The notes under the pieces were generated by a model. That model worked only from the letters and a program-made list of their open reading frames with translations, ran no database searches and was not told the origin of the DNA. A program made the translations under genes and the position numbers. A stretch of DNA of 64,000 nt from CBDCUF01 sp965222525. GTDB lineage: Bacteria > Pseudomonadota > Alphaproteobacteria > Rickettsiales > UBA8987. The DNA is taken from assembly GCA_965222525.1 (NCBI GenBank), contig OZ244955.1, positions 1,178,001 to 1,242,000 on the forward strand. The letters are read 5' to 3'. Shown one piece after another: positions 61,891-64,000 of the stretch (the stretch's first letter is position 1; each line of letters begins with the position of its first letter).

Positions 61891-62148
61891 ATGAAAATCC
61901 AGGTATATGACACATATGCCAGAAGGACGGATGGGGTGGTGATGCATTTTGATGTATTTACCGCCGGGAAGGATGATGCCAAGGCGTATGAATATGCGCT
62001 GGAGTGGCTGGCGGAAATTGGTGCCGATGCCGAATTATCCCAGAACCATTGCCGCTTCTGCCATAGCCAGCAATCCCCCTCACCGGAAGTCGATACCGCA
62101 ATCACCCAGAAAGGCTATTACATCTACAAAATGGAAAACTGCCCATAA
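61891..62148 (+). CDS. DUF2024 family protein
   Basis: An 85-aa cytoplasmic protein with AAGGAGA 6 bases before the ATG. It matches the DUF2024 pattern well: MKIQVYDTYARRTDGVVMHF, the FCHSQQSPSPEV segment with a Cys-x-His pair, and the closing KGYYIYKMENCP. The family is small and of unknown function; structures show a ferredoxin-like alpha/beta fold. It stands alone between the toxin-antitoxin pair and lptC. Confidence 0.88.
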   Translation: MKIQVYDTYARRTDGVVMHFDVFTAGKDDAKAYEYALEWLAEIGADAELSQNHCRFCHSQQSPSPEVDTAITQKGYYIYKMENCP

Positions 62149-62183
62149 AAAATTCAACTCGTAAGCCAATGGCATACAATCTA

Positions 62184-62837
62184 TCACTTTGCTTCTGCAG
62201 AGGGATGGATTACCATATGTACATCGCCGTGGAAAATAATATTCGCCCCACGGTTACGGATGATAAAGCCATTTGCTCGCATATTACCAATCGGCCCCTT
62301 AACCACTACCTCCTCATTACCCGTCGCCAGATTTTCCTCCATATTTATATGCGCCGATTCGGTTAGCAACTCATAGCCATTGCTCATAAACAGGTTGACA
62401 CTACCATTCAAATCAAGCTCCCTGCGCATTATATTATAATTTCCACTCTCGGAAAGCAATGACATCCACTGTCCGTCACTCAGCAGCACATCAGCATTTA
62501 TATTCTCCAGTATGACAATATCGGTGTTCTTCTGCACCGCCTCATCGGCGGTGATATTAAATGGTTGGTTATTTTTATCAATGCCGTGGAAGCGCGGTTT
62601 GGTCATTTTGGGATTTTCCGGCGAATCCACCTCCATATTATCGAAAGACAGCTTGAATCCGCGTGTACCGAGATTGGTAAGCGGCAGGGCTATAAGCAGG
62701 ACAGTAAGGAATATGGCAGCGGATACGGCAAACAGCTTAACACGCCGTACCCGCCTGGAATATACGGATATATGTGCGTTAGCCGGCATTTCCTTACCAC
62801 CGGCATTGCCCCATTTATCAAAAAAACGACTTTCCAT
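62184..62837 (-). CDS. lptC: LPS export protein LptC
   Basis: LptC is the bitopic periplasmic protein that links LptBFG to the LptA bridge. The 217-aa protein has one transmembrane helix (about residues 33-56, after RRVRRVKLFAV) and a periplasmic beta-jellyroll (about 75-210; FHGIDKNNQPFNITADEAV, GNYNIMRRELDLNGSVNLFM, NMRANGFIIRNRGANIIFHGDV). Length fits the alphaproteobacterial form. It follows kdsD on the same strand, the normal order. lptA and lptB, which usually come next, are absent from the window. A heptad array lies just ahead of its ATG. Confidence 0.88.
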   Translation of the reverse strand: MESRFFDKWGNAGGKEMPANAHISVYSRRVRRVKLFAVSAAIFLTVLLIALPLTNLGTRGFKLSFDNMEVDSPENPKMTKPRFHGIDKNNQPFNITADEAVQKNTDIVILENINADVLLSDGQWMSLLSESGNYNIMRRELDLNGSVNLFMSNGYELLTESAHINMEENLATGNEEVVVKGPIGNMRANGFIIRNRGANIIFHGDVHMVIHPSAEAK

Positions 62838-62843
62838 TTTATT

Positions 62844-62878
62844 AGTGGTTAGAGTCTGGAATCCAGAGTCTAGTGAAG
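62844..62878. repeat. Heptad repeat array before lptC start (5 units)
   Basis: Read on the plus strand the units are AGTGGTT, AGAGTCT, GGAATCC, AGAGTCT and AGTGAAG, ending 6 bases upstream of the lptC ATG on its own strand. On the lptC strand the last units read AGACTCT and AACCACT, matching those before hslU (37108) and before the tail gene (44652). Confidence 0.8.
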
Positions 62879-62908
62879 GAATCCTTTAGGTGGTATGTTT
62901 TCTACTAC

Positions 62909-63898
62909 CTAGGAAATACCGGCGCGCAGAATATCATGAATATGCAGCAGGCCAGACAGTTTCTTATCATCATCCACAACGCAGAGGCTGGTAATAGAAT
63001 GCTGGTTCATTATCCCCAGTGCCTCGGTGGCCAGACAGTCCTGATTGATAGTGCGCGGATTTTCGGTCATTACATCTGCGGCTGTCCTGTCGGTAATCTC
63101 ATCCATATGACGGCGTAAATCACCATCGGTGATAATCCCCGCCAGCCCGCCATCTCCATCCACTATCAGCGCACAGCCCAAACTTTTGGCCGTCATTTCC
63201 GGCAGTACGTCACTCATAGGTGCCTCCCCATCCACAACTGGCAGTTCATCACCCTTCTTCATCAGGCTCTCCACCTTGATAAAGCGGTTGCCCAGCCGCC
63301 CTCCCGGATGCAGCACGTTGAAATGCTCTTTAGTAAAACCGTTATGCTCCAGAAGAGCTACGGCCAAGGCATCCCCCCAAGCCAGCATCATCGTAGTTGA
63401 GGTGGTCGGTGCACCAACAGGAGAAGCCTCCTGTATCTCCGGCAGCACAAAGGCAATATCGGCAGTATCAACCAGTGCGGAGGTCTCCCTGCGCACCACA
63501 CCGACAAGATATATTCCGAAACGCTTGCAGTAATTGATAATATCGTTGAGCTCGGCGGTCTCCCCCGAATTGGAAAGCAGAATTACCGCATCATCCAGTG
63601 TAATCATCCCCAAATCGCCATGACTGGCTTCCCCGGGATGTACAAACATGGCAGGGGTGCCGGTGGAGGCGAGGGTGGCCGCTATCTTACGGGCGATATG
63701 CCCGCTCTTGCCCATACCGCTGACAATCACCCGCCCCTTTACAGATTCCAGCTTATCTATAAGCTGTGAGAAATTATCATCCAGAGACTCTGTTAAAGCC
63801 TCCAACCCTTCAATTTCGGTGCGCAACACTCGCCTTGCCGATTCAATGTCCACATTTAAATCGTCAGACAGAGTTTTCATATTTTTTACAGTTTTCAT
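62909..63898 (-). CDS. kdsD: D-arabinose-5-phosphate isomerase (KpsF/GutQ family)
   Basis: This enzyme makes D-arabinose 5-phosphate for the KDO sugar of LPS. The 329-aa protein has a SIS sugar-isomerase domain (about 40-175; VIVSGMGKSGHIARKIAATLASTGTPA, written here only in part as GMGKSGHIARKIAATL; FVHPGEASHGDLGM; LSNSGET). Two CBS domains follow (about 205-329; LVIDGD-like IVDGDGGLAGIITDGDLRRH). Length and order are normal. With lptC downstream and lpxC elsewhere in the window it points to full LPS synthesis. Confidence 0.93.
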   Translation of the reverse strand: MKTVKNMKTLSDDLNVDIESARRVLRTEIEGLEALTESLDDNFSQLIDKLESVKGRVIVSGMGKSGHIARKIAATLASTGTPAMFVHPGEASHGDLGMITLDDAVILLSNSGETAELNDIINYCKRFGIYLVGVVRRETSALVDTADIAFVLPEIQEASPVGAPTTSTTMMLAWGDALAVALLEHNGFTKEHFNVLHPGGRLGNRFIKVESLMKKGDELPVVDGEAPMSDVLPEMTAKSLGCALIVDGDGGLAGIITDGDLRRHMDEITDRTAADVMTENPRTINQDCLATEALGIMNQHSITSLCVVDDDKKLSGLLHIHDILRAGIS

Positions 63899-64000
63899 AG
63901 GTATAAAGCCCAGGAATGCAGGAATTTTCCTACTTATATGCTTTTAACTCTCACGGATTATACATAAATGTCCGATATATTGTCAATTAAGTTGATGATT

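Overview
The window is a piece of an alphaproteobacterial chromosome of moderate GC content. The placement rests on several traits seen together: a fused IspDF, an IalB-family protein, RibA with a degenerate RibB-like front half, an AddB of the alphaproteobacterial nuclease type, YggT, a kdsD-lptC pair and gene-transfer-agent (GTA) tail genes. Genes for LPS export, an MS-ring protein (FliF) and thiamine, biotin, isoprenoid, shikimate and queuosine synthesis suggest a Gram-negative, probably flagellated organism with substantial biosynthesis. The scattered GTA genes recall deep-branching groups such as Rickettsiales relatives, but the order cannot be fixed from this window.

Layout. 1-2.6 kb: the end of a flavodoxin-like reductase, secG, thiS, two tiny unknown genes and queC. 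2.6-9.4 kb: one minus-strand block with three unknown helical or membrane proteins (9379 down to 5603) followed by addB. 9.5-16.5 kb: lpxC, a pilin-like gene, bamD, trmB, ddl, a HigBA toxin-antitoxin pair, glmU and yggT. 16.7-22.6 kb: two unknown coupled genes, ialB-like, ribA, gatB and aspS. 23-29.4 kb: a large GTA/phage TIM-barrel tail protein between two pilin-like genes. 29.5-40.3 kb: aroQ, a second thiS, pheST, an outer-membrane barrel, hslV, a small membrane gene with vapBC, hslU, ispDF and aroK. 40.3-44.5 kb: a decayed mobile region next to tRNA-Thr, with a relaxase fragment, an AbiEi-like/Fic fusion and a broken serine recombinase. 44.7-45.6 kb: two GTA tail genes. 46-64 kb: a DUF4139 protein, ispG, bioA, a CBS protein, surA-like, lptG, lptD, a Sel1 protein, fliF, thiC, a RelE-type toxin-antitoxin pair, lptC and kdsD.

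Envelope biogenesis is the strongest functional theme (lpxC, bamD, surA-like, lptG, lptD, lptC, kdsD, secG, glmU, ddl). Translation (aspS, gatB, pheST, trmB, tRNA-Thr) and cofactor synthesis come next. Three toxin-antitoxin modules and one Fic protein sit between housekeeping genes.

The most striking unexplained signal is in the repeats. Many gene borders carry short arrays of degenerate seven-base units in strict phase. Larger composite palindromes (family A, two copies; family B, four copies) have the same seven-base arrays at their centres, and two heptad arrays lie inside the thiC reading frame and are translated. A second candidate for new biology is the three-gene operon at 5.6-9.4 kb, one member of which has a glycine-rich tail with recurring Phe-Gly pairs.
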